DNA from: JAIBJN01 sp963784175
Lineage (GTDB): Bacteria > Actinomycetota > Thermoleophilia > Gaiellales > Gaiellaceae
Direction: 5' to 3'
Length of the DNA: 64,000 nucleotides
Assembly (NCBI GenBank): GCA_963784175.1
Contig: CAWAQJ010000024.1
Location: 21,555 to 85,554, forward strand
Positions 52,039 through 61,500 of the stretch are shown piece by piece. A program made the translations under genes and the position numbers. Position 1 is the stretch's first letter. Every line of letters starts with the position of its first letter. Below the pieces are notes generated by a model. That model ran no database searches. It had not been told where the DNA came from and worked only from the letters and a program-made list of their open reading frames with translations.

Positions 52039-53343
52039 CTATGCGGCCAAAGTGGCAGCGGCAGCAATGGCAGGTTTGATTGCACTCGCCAAGGCTGAGC
52101 GAACGTCATCAAGCGTCTTCCAAAGCAACGGGACTGCGACGACCCGCACACGCACTTTGCCCGCGGAGTGGCTAAGCAGTAGATCCGGAGGATCGTCGAA
52201 CGGCGCCGAGTCACCTGTCCACGGATAGACGAGAACAGCGTCGCTGCACCCGAGTCGCGCCGCGTAAGCGAGCATCTGATACAGGTCGCTTGAGGTAACG
52301 CCGAGGCTCGGTCGGCTCGGGACAAGCTCCTTCCACTTTGCGTCAACGATTGCAGCCGTCTTGCCCGCTGGCGTCCGAACTTCGACGTCGGGAATCAGCT
52401 CGGCGGCTTGAGCGCCAGCTGACGGGCCGCTCGCCCATTTTCCGAGATAACGACCTCCGGGCTTGAAGCGGGTCAGGTAACCCGCCTCCGCAGCGACGTC
52501 GCGTGTGACTCGCTCGACGAAGCGCTCGAACGCGGGAACGGTGAGCACGATCTCGGTACGGGCATAGGTTGATCCTGCCAGTACGCCAACCCCACGACCT
52601 TGGAGGAGCTCCTCGGCAAGGTCTACGGCTAACCCGTACTCGCGAGGAACCCTGCTGCGCCAGTCCGGCGCTGGCGTGACAAGCGCGAGATCACTCTCAG
52701 GCACGCGATCAAACTCGGCAAGGACGCCCTCGACGCGCTGTCGAACGTACCCGCCTACCCGGAGCCTTAGAGGCTCAAGTGCGCCCTTGAGAAAGCGCGC
52801 CACCGGATGATCCTCATCCAAGTCCGCCCACTCGGATGCAAAGAAGCCCTGCCGCTCGACTGCAAGTAGCGACTGCTCCGGGAAGCGAAGCCTGCCGCGA
52901 AGGGCTGAGGATTCTTCTCTGTGCACTGAATATGTCCTTAGGATCCGGCGTCGCCTCGCAGCCAGCACGAGGTCGCAGAGTGCCTCCACGCCGCGCTCGA
53001 AGTGAGAGGCACTCGGGCTGAACTCCGCCTCGCCGAGGCGTATAACGTCGCGTTCCATGCCAATCCGGACGATCGTCCCGATGTTCTCGTCCAGCTTCGC
53101 GCGTTGCGCCGCCGATAGCGCCTTCGCGCCTCGGGGAACGACTTCGAGCACGGTCTTCCCCGCGGCGAGTGTGCCGAGCCAGTTCCTCGGCTTTACCGCG
53201 GTGGTGCCGAACTCGAAGAAGTCGCTAGCGTCTCGTCCGGTGTACGCTCCGAAGACGCGCGTCAGGAGCGCAAGTTCGCTCCTGCTGATCCCGTCAGTTG
53301 ACGCGACGGGAATCGCCTCCCACTCCTCGGCTTGAATCGGCAC
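52039..53343 (-). CDS. mcrC: McrC-type restriction endonuclease subunit
   Basis: Endonuclease partner of McrB. The 434-residue protein has the McrC layout: a beta-rich N-terminal part that contacts the AAA ring (FGTTAVKPRNWLGTL), LRGRLRF in the middle and a C-terminal PD-(D/E)xK nuclease (LIPDVEVRTP then AIVDAKWKEL), the catalytic D and D-x-K. It follows mcrB by 16 bp. Base composition is visibly less GC-rich than the flanking chromosome. Confidence 0.93.
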   Translation of the reverse strand: MPIQAEEWEAIPVASTDGISRSELALLTRVFGAYTGRDASDFFEFGTTAVKPRNWLGTLAAGKTVLEVVPRGAKALSAAQRAKLDENIGTIVRIGMERDVIRLGEAEFSPSASHFERGVEALCDLVLAARRRRILRTYSVHREESSALRGRLRFPEQSLLAVERQGFFASEWADLDEDHPVARFLKGALEPLRLRVGGYVRQRVEGVLAEFDRVPESDLALVTPAPDWRSRVPREYGLAVDLAEELLQGRGVGVLAGSTYARTEIVLTVPAFERFVERVTRDVAAEAGYLTRFKPGGRYLGKWASGPSAGAQAAELIPDVEVRTPAGKTAAIVDAKWKELVPSRPSLGVTSSDLYQMLAYAARLGCSDAVLVYPWTGDSAPFDDPPDLLLSHSAGKVRVRVVAVPLLWKTLDDVRSALASAIKPAIAAAATLAA

Positions 53344-53359
53344 CCCGCGAGATTAGGCG

Positions 53360-54638
53360 TCAGGCGCCGTTTGCAGCGTCGGCCGCGCCTTCGGTTGCGT
53401 GGTCGGAACCGCTCGCGTAGATCTTCTCAAGCGCGGCGATCGCGTAGGGCAGTTCACCAGGCCCAGGAACAGGAAGATCAGGGTTCCAGAAGCGCGGATC
53501 AACTCGAATCCCGAGGTGCGCTTGGCCAGCGCGGTAGCCGAGATCAAGCGCCGCCTCCAGTTCCAGGCCGAAGACCGTCGCGAAGTTCACGTCCGGCTTT
53601 TCGATCACGTGAATGTTGTGGGATCCGCCCGAACGATCGCCGAGAACCAGGAGGAGGCTTGCCTCAGCACCGTAGAAGTATTCGTTCAGCAGCGGCAGGA
53701 TCCGCCGCGCAAACCGCTCGACGACCTCGGAATCGGACGTGCAGCCCATTAAAGTAGCCGTGGCCGATGCAATGGTCGCGGTCGAGAAGGAACCGGATCC
53801 GTTGGTTTACCACGCGGAGGAGGCTGCGACAGTCGAGCGTGCGCCCCTCGCCCGCGTCCGGCAGCAGATCTTCGCGCGGCGGCGTCTCCACGAACTCGAA
53901 CCGGCGGCGCAGAGCGTGGTCAACGAGCGCAATGTTGCGGTCTGCGGTGTTCATCGTCCCGATGATGTGGAGGTTCGCCGGGATGAAGATCCGGGAGTCG
54001 TCGTCTGACGCCGGATAGAGCGCCTCGAAGCCGATCGGGAACTCGCCGCCAAGCCGCTTGTCGGCCTCAAGTGCTGAGATCATTGGGCCAAGGATGCGAC
54101 TGATGTCACCGCGATTAATTTCATCGATGACGAGGACGTGTTCTTCATCGGAGTTCGCTGTCGCTCGTCTGATCATCCGCAGAATCGGTCCGTAGTAGCG
54201 GCGGTAAGCGAGCTCAGCGGGCGCCGCCGGATGAGACTTCGCGTCGCTCTCCTCGCCGTCGTCGTATTCCTCCTGATCGGAATCCGCGGTTGAGACGTCA
54301 TCGACGAGCGTCGGACGGATTGCCTCCGCAACGTCTGAGTACTGCAGTGATTGGTGGAACGTCAGGAACGCGACCTGTCCGACCAATTCGTTGAATCGGA
54401 TGAAGTACGAACGGAAGTCCTCCGGATGCTCGAAGGACGGATCCGCGATCTCGACTGAGCGGCGGACGGCGGCAAGCGTCTTTCCAGTCCCTGGCGGGCC
54501 GTAGTAGATCTGGACGATCGACCGACTAGCGGGCGTCGAGAGGAGCTTCGCTCGAGCCAACGCGAGTGTTGGATCCTGGATCGCAAGCGAGCGAATCTGG
54601 TCGAACAACGACCGGTCATTGAACGGGAACACGCCCAC
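53360..54638 (-). CDS. mcrB: McrB-type AAA+ GTPase without a long N-terminal domain (one frame break)
   Basis: Motor subunit of an McrBC-type nuclease. From the ATG at 54638 only about 40 residues precede Walker A YYGPPGTGKT; then VLVIDEINRGD and the McrB hallmark MNTADRNIALVDHALRRRF. A one-base surplus in the TTTAA run near 53752 shifts the frame; beyond it MGCTSDSEVVERFARRILPLL and an acidic C-terminus complete the protein (about 425 residues). E. coli McrB has about 160 residues of DNA-binding domain before the motor; that region is missing here. The start overlaps the stop of the next gene upstream by one base. Confidence 0.92.
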
Positions 54639-55369
54639 TACGCGAGCCGCCTGCCGACTTCCTCAAGCTGACGAAGAATCCCTTCAAGCGAAGCCGGGTT
54701 ATCTGAAGAGGGTGCGAAGGGCGCAACCGTGATCATTGACGCGATCGTCTTCTTCACGGTCGTGCTGCGTACGGCCTTGATCGGAAGCCCAGCCCCGTTA
54801 GTCACAGCCGAGATGTCGACACCGGCCACATCGATCACGGGAGTCTTGACAAGACCCGTACCGTCCCAGTCCGAACGCACGACCTTCCGCCCCGACATCG
54901 CACTGTCGTAGCCCTGCGCCTTGAGCCCAGAGGCCGCAATGTCGAAGAGAGCGTTCGACGCGATGGCCAGCTTGTTGTGCGCCTGGCCACCTTGGTAGTG
55001 GGATGCTATCCCGATCGCGGTTGCGTCGACCGCTGGAACGGCGAGCGCGAGAATTCGCCAGCCTATGTTGTCCTGGTAGTGCTCGAAGAGTGATTTCCGG
55101 TAGATCACGACTCTCGCGTAATGGACCTCTTGAAGCCAAAGCTGATACTCGGCGGCCGTCTTTCCCTCATCCTCGAGTGCGCGCCGGATCGGCCGCGGCA
55201 TCTCGTTCGTCCACAGATTCCCGTAGTTCTCCCCGGTATAGGTTTCGACATCGATCCGGGTGCCCCACGCCGCGGGCGCGAAGATTTCTGCTAGTTCGGA
55301 CTCCGCGGCTTCACTCACGTCGCTCTGCGGAACGAGTCGAGCACGCAGGACGGCGGTGAGGTTCTCCAT
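54638..55369 (-). CDS. Unknown protein between the methyltransferase and McrB genes
   Basis: The 243-residue product has no recognised motif. It mixes helical and beta-prone stretches (AEYQLWLQEVHYARVVIYRK; HYQGGQAHNKLAIASNALFD) and has a lysine/threonine-rich segment before its C-terminal helix. It overlaps the mcrB start by one base and follows the methyltransferase by 3 bp, so all are probably translated together. Because the mcrB product lacks a DNA-recognition domain, this protein is a good candidate for the separate specificity component; that is inference from context. Confidence 0.75.
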   Translation of the reverse strand: MENLTAVLRARLVPQSDVSEAAESELAEIFAPAAWGTRIDVETYTGENYGNLWTNEMPRPIRRALEDEGKTAAEYQLWLQEVHYARVVIYRKSLFEHYQDNIGWRILALAVPAVDATAIGIASHYQGGQAHNKLAIASNALFDIAASGLKAQGYDSAMSGRKVVRSDWDGTGLVKTPVIDVAGVDISAVTNGAGLPIKAVRSTTVKKTIASMITVAPFAPSSDNPASLEGILRQLEEVGRRLA

Positions 55370-55372
55370 CGA

Positions 55373-56680
55373 TCAGGCTGCTGCCAGTCGCATCTGCTCA
55401 GTCGCGCACCTCTCGGGAAGCGACAGCGTCGAACTACCCTGCGCGTACGCAAGCAGTTCGGCGAGTGCCAAGCCGACGGCTCGAGCAAGAAGCGGGGGCA
55501 CGGCGTTGCCTACCTGAGAGCAACGCGCGACGTCGTGACGGCGGCGCGGCCCGTTTATCGTGTACCGACCGCGGAACGCGAAATCGTCCGGAAAGGATTG
55601 GAGGCGGGCCATTTCGCGCACGGTGACGTTCCGCGCATGCGCATAGTGGATGAACTCGTCGGGATGTGTCGTGATGGTCGATGAAGGCCGGCGGGGGTCG
55701 AGCAACACCTTCTTGTCTTTCTTCGTTCCCCATGAGCGAAGGAACGACTTCGGCAAACGCCCGGGGGCTTGCGTTGCGTGCGCGTCCTCGTACAGCCGGC
55801 GAATGCGATCGCCGTGCTTGGAGAAGCGGTGGGAGTCTGGAATAGCGCGCCCGGGGATCCCTCTTCGCATCAGCTTCGCGTAGGCCGATCGGGCGGTGGC
55901 ATACGTGCCGGCCTCGAAGCCAGCCGAGTCCGGACACGGGACACGTCGATCGCCGTCGAGGTCCGCTATCGCCTCACCGACCGTGATGGCTCGGTCGTTC
56001 GGCAGCCCAAGCGACAGTAGGTGATCCTCGCGGACCAACTCGAGCGCAGCAGGAAGCGCACGCGCCAGTCCGCGTCCCTGATCAACCTCGTTCAATACGC
56101 CAAGGATCAATACTCTCCGGCGTGTCTGGGGCACGCCGAAGTCGCTCGCGTCGGTGACAGTGAATGCCGCGTCGTACCCGTTCGATTGCAGCGCCCGAAC
56201 TACTTCATCGGCCACGGAGTCCTCATAAACCCCCGGCTTGGACTTGAAGCGCCTGGCGATCCCCTCGACGTTTTCGATTAACACGAGCGGAGCGCGAACG
56301 AGGTCGACAACATCGAGCATCGCGTGGACGAGCTTGTTGCGCGCGTCGCTGCCATCTCGGATTCCTCCGACCCGAGAATCCTGGCAGGGCGGTCCGCCCG
56401 CGAGAAGCGTGATGTCGCCTGAGAGCTCACGCAGCAGGCGCCGTTGCTTTGGGTCAGCCAGAACGTCCTCGATCGTCTGGCTCCGTCTCGGGATGCCGTC
56501 GGGCCACGCGGTGAGCATCGGGTACGGCGCGTCATCCCGCAGGAAGTTCGCCTCGATCGTCTCGAACGCCATTGGATCGCGCTCGATTGCGAGCACGGAT
56601 TCCCAGCCCGCGTAGTGAAGGCCCAGCGACAGACCCCCACAGCCTGCAAAAAGATCGATGACTTTCTTCCTCATGCGCAC
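55373..56680 (-). CDS. DNA (cytosine-5)-methyltransferase
   Basis: The 435-residue enzyme has the C5 motifs in order: I (DLFAGCGGLSLG), IV with the catalytic Pro-Cys (GGPPCQDSR), VI (IENVEG), VIII (QTRRR), a variable target-recognition region, and IX/X (VTVREMARLQSFPDDF, QVGNAVPP). Motif IV reads PCQDS where PCQGFS is usual. It is encoded first in a tight run with the unknown gene, mcrB and mcrC, and next to vsr. This suggests a restriction-modification system in which McrBC-type proteins do the cutting, as in LlaJI. Confidence 0.95.
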   Translation of the reverse strand: MRMRKKVIDLFAGCGGLSLGLHYAGWESVLAIERDPMAFETIEANFLRDDAPYPMLTAWPDGIPRRSQTIEDVLADPKQRRLLRELSGDITLLAGGPPCQDSRVGGIRDGSDARNKLVHAMLDVVDLVRAPLVLIENVEGIARRFKSKPGVYEDSVADEVVRALQSNGYDAAFTVTDASDFGVPQTRRRVLILGVLNEVDQGRGLARALPAALELVREDHLLSLGLPNDRAITVGEAIADLDGDRRVPCPDSAGFEAGTYATARSAYAKLMRRGIPGRAIPDSHRFSKHGDRIRRLYEDAHATQAPGRLPKSFLRSWGTKKDKKVLLDPRRPSSTITTHPDEFIHYAHARNVTVREMARLQSFPDDFAFRGRYTINGPRRRHDVARCSQVGNAVPPLLARAVGLALAELLAYAQGSSTLSLPERCATEQMRLAAA

Positions 56681-56749
56681 GCTCCCGAAGAGGCTCGCCT
56701 CCCACCGTGCAATCTACGGGCTCGGCCGGACGTTCCTCGTCGACCGTGG

Positions 56750-57192
56750 TCAAGGGCGGATAATCCGCCCTGGAGCGTCGCTCCGGTGCCCGTCTAGGGC
56801 AGCCGCCTTCGCCACCGACGATCCCGCTTCAGCGAGTACCGTCCCGATCCGCGTGACACAGGCATCAGGGTCTTCGATGACGTCGAAGTCCCATAGCCTG
56901 ACGATAACGAAGCCGGCGTCCCTGAGCGCCTGCTCTTGTCCGGCGTCCCGAGCCGTGTGCGCCGGATCTTGTCGTCCCGTACTCTCCGCTGGCGGCCGAA
57001 CCGAAAAAAGTCGGGGTGGCCGTGCCAGAACGCGCCGTCAACAAAGACGGCGACACGCCATCGGGTGAACGCGATGTCAGGCTTCCCGGCGAGGTCGGGG
57101 TGATGGCAGCGGTAGCCGACCAGGCCCGCCTTCCGCAACGCCCGCCGAAGGAGGAGCTCCGGCTTCGTGTTCCGGCTCCGGATCGCGGCCAT
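56750..57192 (-). CDS. vsr: Very short patch repair endonuclease Vsr (one frame break)
   Basis: Nicks at T:G mismatches that arise when 5-methylcytosine deaminates, and typically accompanies a C5 methyltransferase, as here. The first part is clear: AAIRSRNTKPELLLRRAL, YRCHHPDLAGKPDIAF and VFVDGAFWHGHP, with the metal-binding aspartate and the WHGH signature. Near 56945 one base shifts the frame; the restored rest reads QALRDAGFVIVRLWDFDV and ends at 56750. The ATG at 57192 is the only canonical start after an in-frame stop; conserved residues just upstream (RSRT) hint at a slightly longer N-terminus. Confidence 0.9.
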
Positions 57193-57283
57193 GGTCCGCG
57201 ACCGGCCGCGTGCGAGCCGCCGGGGTCGGAATCCGCGCTCCGCGGTTGCCCGCCGTACTGTCTAAAGCGGACATGGCCGAAGG

Positions 57284-58333
57284 CTACGCGCTCCCGAGCT
57301 CACGGCGATCCGCCGCGCCTAGATGATCGCTGGCCGCGCGATATCTCGTGAGCACATCTCGGACGCCAGGAGGTAGAGCATCTGCTGCGCCGTGAGCCGA
57401 GATGAACTCGGTCACAAACGCCCCGTAACGGCCGGCGGCCACGCTGTCGAAGAGGTGCGGCCGATACCTGACGATCGAGCCGAAGTAGAAGAAGAGCACC
57501 CAAAGCGATGCCAGTGGGGCAGACGTGCCTCCCCCGGCTCTGAGAGGTGGATGTAGTACTTGCGGTAGGCATTTTCGGGCGTAGTCGTCACGATCCGCCA
57601 CAGCAGGCCACGCATCGGCGTCACCAAGTCCATCGCTACGTCGCTGGGCCGGCCCGTGTACGTCATCACGGCGCCCTGCTCGAGGCAAAGCAGAGCGTCC
57701 GGCCGTCCGGTGTCCTTGACCTGAACCTCCCGGAAGATCCCGTCCAGCCGTCCCTGCCCGAGGAGCGTCCTCCGGGTGATCCCGTAGCGCTTGAGGTCGC
57801 CCTTCTCCGCGTATAGGCGGAGCCAGACCTCCCGCGCGGCGGTCGCCTTGACGATCTCGACCTCTGCAAGCCCGAGGAATCGCTCCGCGTTTGACGGGAT
57901 CGGCTTCGCGCCAGATCCGGTGGCCCACTACGACCTGGGGCAGCAACTCGGGAACCGGGATACGTGTCGTCGTCCGCAGGTCGTGAGAACCCCGAGCCGC
58001 TCGACGAGCTCTGCGTACACGTTCACGAGGTTTGTTCAGACTCCGGAACGACCACGACGGAGTCGTCGAGTTCAACGCCGGCTCCCAGGACGGCGCTCTG
58101 ACAGCCCGTGCGGAAGCGCGCTCTAACGATGACGGGTAGCCCAGCGCGAGGAGCAACGCCTTGCCGAGGTTCAGGAATGCGTAGTAGAGAAGGAGCGGGT
58201 TGGCCGCGACCCGAGAGCTCGCCGCCTCGTAGAAGTCCTGGGCTTGCTCGAGGAAGGCGAGTGCTTCGCGCTGGAGGTCAGCGTCGTTCACCCGGTCACG
58301 CACGGCGGCTTCCATTACCGGCCACGGGCTCAT
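57284..58333 (-). pseudogene. YaaC-like protein, frame broken at several points
   Basis: The first 66 residues (ALAFLEQAQDFYEAA, NPLLLYYAFLNLGKALLLALGY) match the YaaC family, whose members often occur near restriction systems. Further fragments in other frames fit the same protein: HGLSER near 58100, VVVGHRIWREAD near 57920, PMRGLLWRIVTTTPENAY near 57600, and VLFFYFGSIVRYRPHLFDS near the end. At least three frame changes are needed, so it is either truly decayed or hit by the indel errors seen across the window. No function is established for the family. Confidence 0.7.
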
Positions 58334-58660
58334 CGCAAACAGCGAGTCGGTCCGGGCCCCAGCGACGGTTATCCCGCGTGGTAGGGAAGAAGGAGAACGG
58401 CAGGATGCGCTCCTTCACGAACAGTGTCGCTCCGAGTCGCGCGCATGCGGAATGGGCAACCGCGCGATCATTCCGCAGGCGCGCGGCCGCAAGCGCTCGG
58501 CACTCTCGCCCTGAAAGCTGGCTGCCATGTCCCGCTGCGCTAATTCGCACTGAGCCCGAGGGGGCGTACTAGGCTGGAACCCGTTCACCCCAGCTTCGCG
58601 AAGCTCGAAGTGTCCTGAGCGAAAGGTGCAACCGGACGCCGTCGGGCCAGGTCGAGATAT
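58334..58660. other. Non-coding stretch upstream of the YaaC-like gene
   Basis: No supported gene. It contains a perfect 14-bp palindrome AGCTTCGCGAAGCT (58592-58605), which might be a regulatory or recombination site at this edge of the defence island. No tRNA was found. Confidence 0.35.
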
Positions 58661-59260
58661 CTAGCGCTCTGATCCAGGTTGAGGTGCGCCGCGCGGCGGC
58701 GTCCGCCCTCTGAGCCAGTCCGCGAGGTGCTCGACGCCCATGATCCAGACGCCGTCTCGGCGGTGCGGGCCGTCGTCTCGCAGCGCCAGGCACAGAACCG
58801 GCGTCACCCAGCCGCCGACCTCGCCGTGGAGCCACGCTGAATGGTGGCGCGCTCGGCCTAGGTGCTCGACGCGGTACGCGCGGTTGCGCGTCTCCACGAG
58901 GTACGTGCCCGACGGGGCGTGGACGACTGTGCCGATGCGGCGGCCGTGGGCGCTCAGGAAGTCGTGCTCGACCGTCCAGCCCTCTTCGCCGGCGAGGGTG
59001 TCGAGGGCTCGGCGGACCGGCTCGTCGTCGACGGCCAGGCCGAGCTTCTCGTTGCTCGCTGCGATGGCCTCGGCGACGTCGTCTCGGTAGAGGAGGAGGA
59101 CGACCGCGGCCAGGGCGAGGATCGTGACGATGCCCTGCATCGGCTCGACGAGGTCCGCGAGGATCGCGGCGACGATCAGCGCGTCGACGCCCAGGAAGGC
59201 GACTGCGAGCGCGACGGCGTCCAGGGTGGCGCGCTTCGGGGACGCTCGGCCGACCGACAT
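58661..59260 (-). CDS. Membrane protein with NERD-like domain
   Basis: The 199-residue product has two N-terminal hydrophobic helices (LDAVALAVAFLGVDALIVAAIL and a second ending VVLLLY) followed by a soluble domain: LAGEEGWTVEHDF, GTVVHAPSGTYLVETRN and VTPVLCLALRDDGPH. The last two resemble NERD (nuclease-related) domains, with the acidic/lysine positions partly changed. The ATG at 59260 has a strong AGGAGGGG ribosome-binding site. It lies next to the defence island; whether it takes part is unknown. Confidence 0.65.
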   Translation of the reverse strand: MSVGRASPKRATLDAVALAVAFLGVDALIVAAILADLVEPMQGIVTILALAAVVLLLYRDDVAEAIAASNEKLGLAVDDEPVRRALDTLAGEEGWTVEHDFLSAHGRRIGTVVHAPSGTYLVETRNRAYRVEHLGRARHHSAWLHGEVGGWVTPVLCLALRDDGPHRRDGVWIMGVEHLADWLRGRTPPRGAPQPGSER

Positions 59261-59302
59261 GCCCCTCCTATCGGCCGCTTGCAAGCCTTGATTTAGAGCG
59301 GA

Positions 59303-61486
59303 TTACAGGGCGTCGACGGAGAGCGGGACGAGCTCGAAGCGGTCGACGTCCACGAGGCCGCGGTCGGTGATCTTCAGGCTGGGGATCACCGAGAGCGCCA
59401 GAAATGACATTGTCTGGAAAGGCGAGGGGTAGCTGCAGCCGAGCTCTCTCGCCGCCTCGAGGCAGGCTTCGCTGGCCTCGACGACCTCGGCCAGGGGCGC
59501 ATCCGACAGCAGGCCGGCGACCGGCAGGGGCAGCTCCGCCTGCACGCCGCGGCTCTCGATGACGACGATGCCGCCGCCGATCTCGGCGATGCGCTGGACG
59601 GCGCGGGCCATGTCGCCGTCGTCGGCGCCGACGACGACGATGTTGTGCGCGTCGTGGGCGATCGTCGAGGCCATCGCGCCCTTCTGGAGGCCGAAGCCGC
59701 GGACGAAGCCGAGGCCGATGCGGCCGGTGCGCAGGTGCCGCTCGACGACCGCGATCTTGAGGAGGTCGCGCGACGGGTCGGAGACGGCCTGGCCGTTCTC
59801 GACGGCGAGCTCGTCCTCGAGCGACTCGGTGACGATCTGGCCCTCGACGAGGCCGATCACGCGGCCGGCGCCTCCCTCCCACTCGATGCGGAAGTCGTTC
59901 ACGGCGACCGGCTCGATGTTCACGGTGGACTTGACCCACTCGGGCACCTCCACGCGCGGGATCTCCTCCACCGGCTTGCCGGCCTTGAGGACGAGCTCGG
60001 GCTCGAAGCGCTCGAGGTCGGGCAGGAGCAGGATGTCGGCCTGGTAGCCGGGCGCGACCGCGCCGAGCTGCGTGAGGCCGTGCCAGAGGCAGGGGTTGAG
60101 CGTGGCCATGACGAGCGCGTCCTCGGGCGCCGTTCCCTGCGCCACGGCCTCGCGCACCATCGAGTTGACGTGGCCGTCCTCGGCGATGTGCTCGGGCTCG
60201 CGGTCGTCCGTGCAGAAGGCGAGCCGGTGCGGCCCGAACTCCTCGACCAGCGGCAGGAGCGCGGTGAGGTTGCGCGCGGCGGAGGCCTCGCGGATGAGCA
60301 CCCACATGCCCGCGCGCAGGCGCTCGCGGCCCTCCTCGACCGTGAAGCACTCGTGGTCGGAGCGGATGCCGGCGGCCGCGTAGGCCTGCAGGTCCTTGCC
60401 GAGGACGCCGGGCGCGTGGCCGTCCACGTGCGTCGTCGCGAGCGCGAGCTTGTCGAGCTCGTGCGGGTCGCCGGCGATGACGCCGGGGAAGTTCATCATC
60501 TCGGCGAGGCCGATCACGCGGCGGCGGCGGAGCAGCCCCTCGAGGTCGCCGGGGTTCAGCGGGCGGCGCGGCGACTCGAAGATCGAGGCCGGCACGCAGG
60601 ACGAGGCCATGAAGAACACGTCGAGCGGCACGTCGTTGCAGAGGTCGGCGAGCCAGTGGACGCCGTCCGTGCCGAGGACGTTCGCGATCTCGTGCGGGTC
60701 GGCGACGACGGCGGTCGTGCCGAGCGGGAGGACGAGGCGCGCGAACTCGTCCACGAGCAGCTTCGAGGACTCCAGGTGCATGTGCGCGTCGACGAAGCCC
60801 GGGACGACGTACTTGCCGCCGGCGTGGATGACCTCCTTGCCCGCGTACTCGCCGAGGCCGGCCACGTAGCCGTCGCAGATGGCCACGTCCGTCTCGAGCC
60901 ACTCGCGCGTGAAGACGGAGAAGACCTGGCCGCCCTGGATGACGACGTCGGCGAGCTCGTCGCCGCGGGCCACCGCGAGTCGTCGCGCGAGTTCCGGCAC
61001 GCGGGAACGGTACCGCGCGGCGCCGGGGCGGGCTACGCGGTACGCTACGAGCGGGTCGCCGAAGGCGTCGTAGAGCGCGGACTCGACCTCGCTCTGGAGC
61101 GCGACGCGGAAGCGGACGCGTCGGCCGGCCGCCTCGCGGATCTCGTCGAGCCCACGGCCGTCCGTGGGGTCGGCGACGGCGATGAGGAGCACCGAGTTCG
61201 CGAAGCCGTAGGGGATCGCCTTCACGCGCCGCGCGATCGACTCCGGCACGTAGTCCACGGCGTTCTGGTCGAGGTCGATCTTGGCGAGGTCGACGAAGTC
61301 GAGCTTCTCCTGCTCTGCGAGCAGCCGCGCGAGGTCGCGCTCGCGGATCCAGCCGCGCTCGAGCATGACCTCGCCGAGCCGGCGATCGGTCTCCTGCGCC
61401 TCGACGAGGGCGTCGCGAACAGTCGCGGCACGTGCGATGCCGTCACGGACGATCAGACTTCCGAGAGGTAGATCCCGCAGATTCAT
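59303..61486 (-). CDS. ade: Adenine deaminase with N-terminal MshEN-type (c-di-GMP-binding-like) domain
   Basis: Hydrolyses adenine to hypoxanthine. From about residue 163 the protein is a complete adenine deaminase: VPGFVDAHMHLESS, VADPHEIANVLG, HVDGHAPG, RSDHECFT and FCTDDREP. Ahead lie about 160 residues like the N-terminal domain of GspE/PilB ATPases: two MshEN motifs, LGSLIVRDGIARAATVRDAL and RLGEVMLERGWIRERDLARL, then KLDFVDLAKIDLD and DPTDGRGLDEIREAAGRRV. The frame is open throughout. An internal GTG at 61000 with TACCGT 6 nt upstream could start a separate deaminase of usual length. ATG 61486 is preferred over TTG 61501. Confidence 0.9.
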   Translation of the reverse strand: MNLRDLPLGSLIVRDGIARAATVRDALVEAQETDRRLGEVMLERGWIRERDLARLLAEQEKLDFVDLAKIDLDQNAVDYVPESIARRVKAIPYGFANSVLLIAVADPTDGRGLDEIREAAGRRVRFRVALQSEVESALYDAFGDPLVAYRVARPGAARYRSRVPELARRLAVARGDELADVVIQGGQVFSVFTREWLETDVAICDGYVAGLGEYAGKEVIHAGGKYVVPGFVDAHMHLESSKLLVDEFARLVLPLGTTAVVADPHEIANVLGTDGVHWLADLCNDVPLDVFFMASSCVPASIFESPRRPLNPGDLEGLLRRRRVIGLAEMMNFPGVIAGDPHELDKLALATTHVDGHAPGVLGKDLQAYAAAGIRSDHECFTVEEGRERLRAGMWVLIREASAARNLTALLPLVEEFGPHRLAFCTDDREPEHIAEDGHVNSMVREAVAQGTAPEDALVMATLNPCLWHGLTQLGAVAPGYQADILLLPDLERFEPELVLKAGKPVEEIPRVEVPEWVKSTVNIEPVAVNDFRIEWEGGAGRVIGLVEGQIVTESLEDELAVENGQAVSDPSRDLLKIAVVERHLRTGRIGLGFVRGFGLQKGAMASTIAHDAHNIVVVGADDGDMARAVQRIAEIGGGIVVIESRGVQAELPLPVAGLLSDAPLAEVVEASEACLEAARELGCSYPSPFQTMSFLALSVIPSLKITDRGLVDVDRFELVPLSVDAL
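61007..61012 (-). promoter_or_regulatory. Possible internal -10 element within ade
   Basis: Minus-strand TACCGT lies 6 nt before an in-frame GTG at 61000, exactly where the catalytic deaminase part begins. It could yield a short form lacking the MshEN-like domain. Confidence 0.3.
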
Positions 61487-61500
61487 GGAAGTGACTTCCA
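61486..61500. promoter_or_regulatory. Palindrome over the ade start region
   Basis: TGGAAGT-G-ACTTCCA, a perfect 15-bp inverted repeat, overlaps the ATG at 61486 and the alternative TTG at 61501. Its position suits an operator or an mRNA hairpin that controls ade translation. Confidence 0.4.
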
